Of a stretch of DNA of 13,455 nt, positions 13,332 through 13,455 are shown piece after piece (the first letter of the stretch is position 1; every line of letters begins with the position of its first letter). A model generated the notes under the pieces. The model saw only the letters and a list, made by a program, of their open reading frames with translations. It had not been told where the DNA came from and made no database searches. This stretch comes from Calditrichaeota bacterium AABM5.125.24 (GTDB taxonomy: Bacteria; Electryoneota; AABM5-125-24; Hatepunaeales; Hatepunaeaceae): contig MWJR01000153.1 in NCBI GenBank assembly GCA_002127415.1, forward strand, positions 1-13,455, given 5' to 3'. The position numbers and the translations under genes were made by a program.

Positions 13332-13455
13332 CTAAGCCGGCCGTCGCTTCTCTTCCTCAAGCTTGCAGGCCACGCAGAGACGCGCGGTGGGCACTAACTC
13401 CAACCGCTTCTTCTGAATCGGTTCACTGCAGTTGGTGCAGTAGCCGTAGCTTCCC
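13332..13455 (-). CDS. TraR/DksA-family zinc-finger protein, C-terminal part
   Basis: The gene runs off the window edge; 40 codons and the TAG stop at 13332 are visible. They encode GSYGYCTNCSEPIQKKRLEL...ARLCVACKLEEEKRR. This is the C4 zinc finger (CxxC, 17 residues, CxxC) of DksA/TraR regulators, which bind RNA polymerase in the secondary channel and modulate transcription. The N-terminal coiled coil with its acidic tip is outside the window, so true DksA function cannot be judged. Adjacency with lspA on the same strand suggests an operon. Confidence 0.9.
   Translation of the reverse strand, partial: GSYGYCTNCSEPIQKKRLELVPTARLCVACKLEEEKRRPA

Noticed and set aside
1..13455. CRISPR array, tRNA, rRNA, phage or insertion-sequence genes
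   Set aside because: No regularly spaced direct repeats, tRNA cloverleaf, rRNA segment or transposase/integrase motif was seen on either strand. All repeats found are short palindromes without coding capacity.

Overview
The window reads as a chromosomal segment of a Gram-negative bacterium, probably uncultivated, with GC content above 50% by eye. The evidence for an outer membrane is a lipoprotein signal peptidase gene, a large predicted lipoprotein, and a DUF5723-like protein that is probably an outer-membrane beta-barrel. Coding density is high. Most intergenic gaps hold short palindromic repeats. DUF5723-like proteins, an Asn variant in the RNase III active site and this repeat style fit the FCB superphylum (Bacteroidota, Zixibacteria and relatives). 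That placement is inference, and no marker here fixes the phylum.

Layout. Bases 1-144 are a leader with a two-hairpin repeat. A + strand block follows: acpP, fabF, rnc and an acyl-CoA dehydrogenase gene (145-3599). All later genes lie on the - strand and are listed here from low to high coordinate. A DUF5723-like protein (3749-5044) and a 662-residue lipoprotein (5037-7025) overlap by 8 nt and form an envelope pair. A repeat-rich gap (7026-7359) contains the metK terminator. Then come metK (7360-8499), a sugar-phosphate nucleotidyltransferase (8543-9520), a bifunctional phosphoglucose/phosphomannose isomerase (9549-10613) and a radical SAM protein (10610-11389). These four appear to be one operon transcribed from a promoter near 11578-11610. 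A metallo-beta-lactamase-fold hydrolase (11731-12576), a remnant of a SAM hydrolase (DUF62) gene, lspA and the end of a dksA/traR-type gene complete the window.

How the genes work together. AcpP and FabF are the carrier and elongating condensing enzyme of fatty-acid synthesis, and rnc is a common passenger in that operon. The isomerase and nucleotidyltransferase interconvert and activate hexose phosphates for surface polysaccharides. MetK makes the S-adenosylmethionine that the radical SAM enzyme uses. LspA processes lipoproteins such as the one encoded here.

No phage, transposase, CRISPR array, toxin system or complete novel system is visible. The most unusual points are the DUF62 remnant that ends exactly at a dispersed 22-nt palindrome, at least three families of repeated hairpins, missing conventional start codons for rnc and lspA, and the undescribed lipoprotein/DUF5723 pair.
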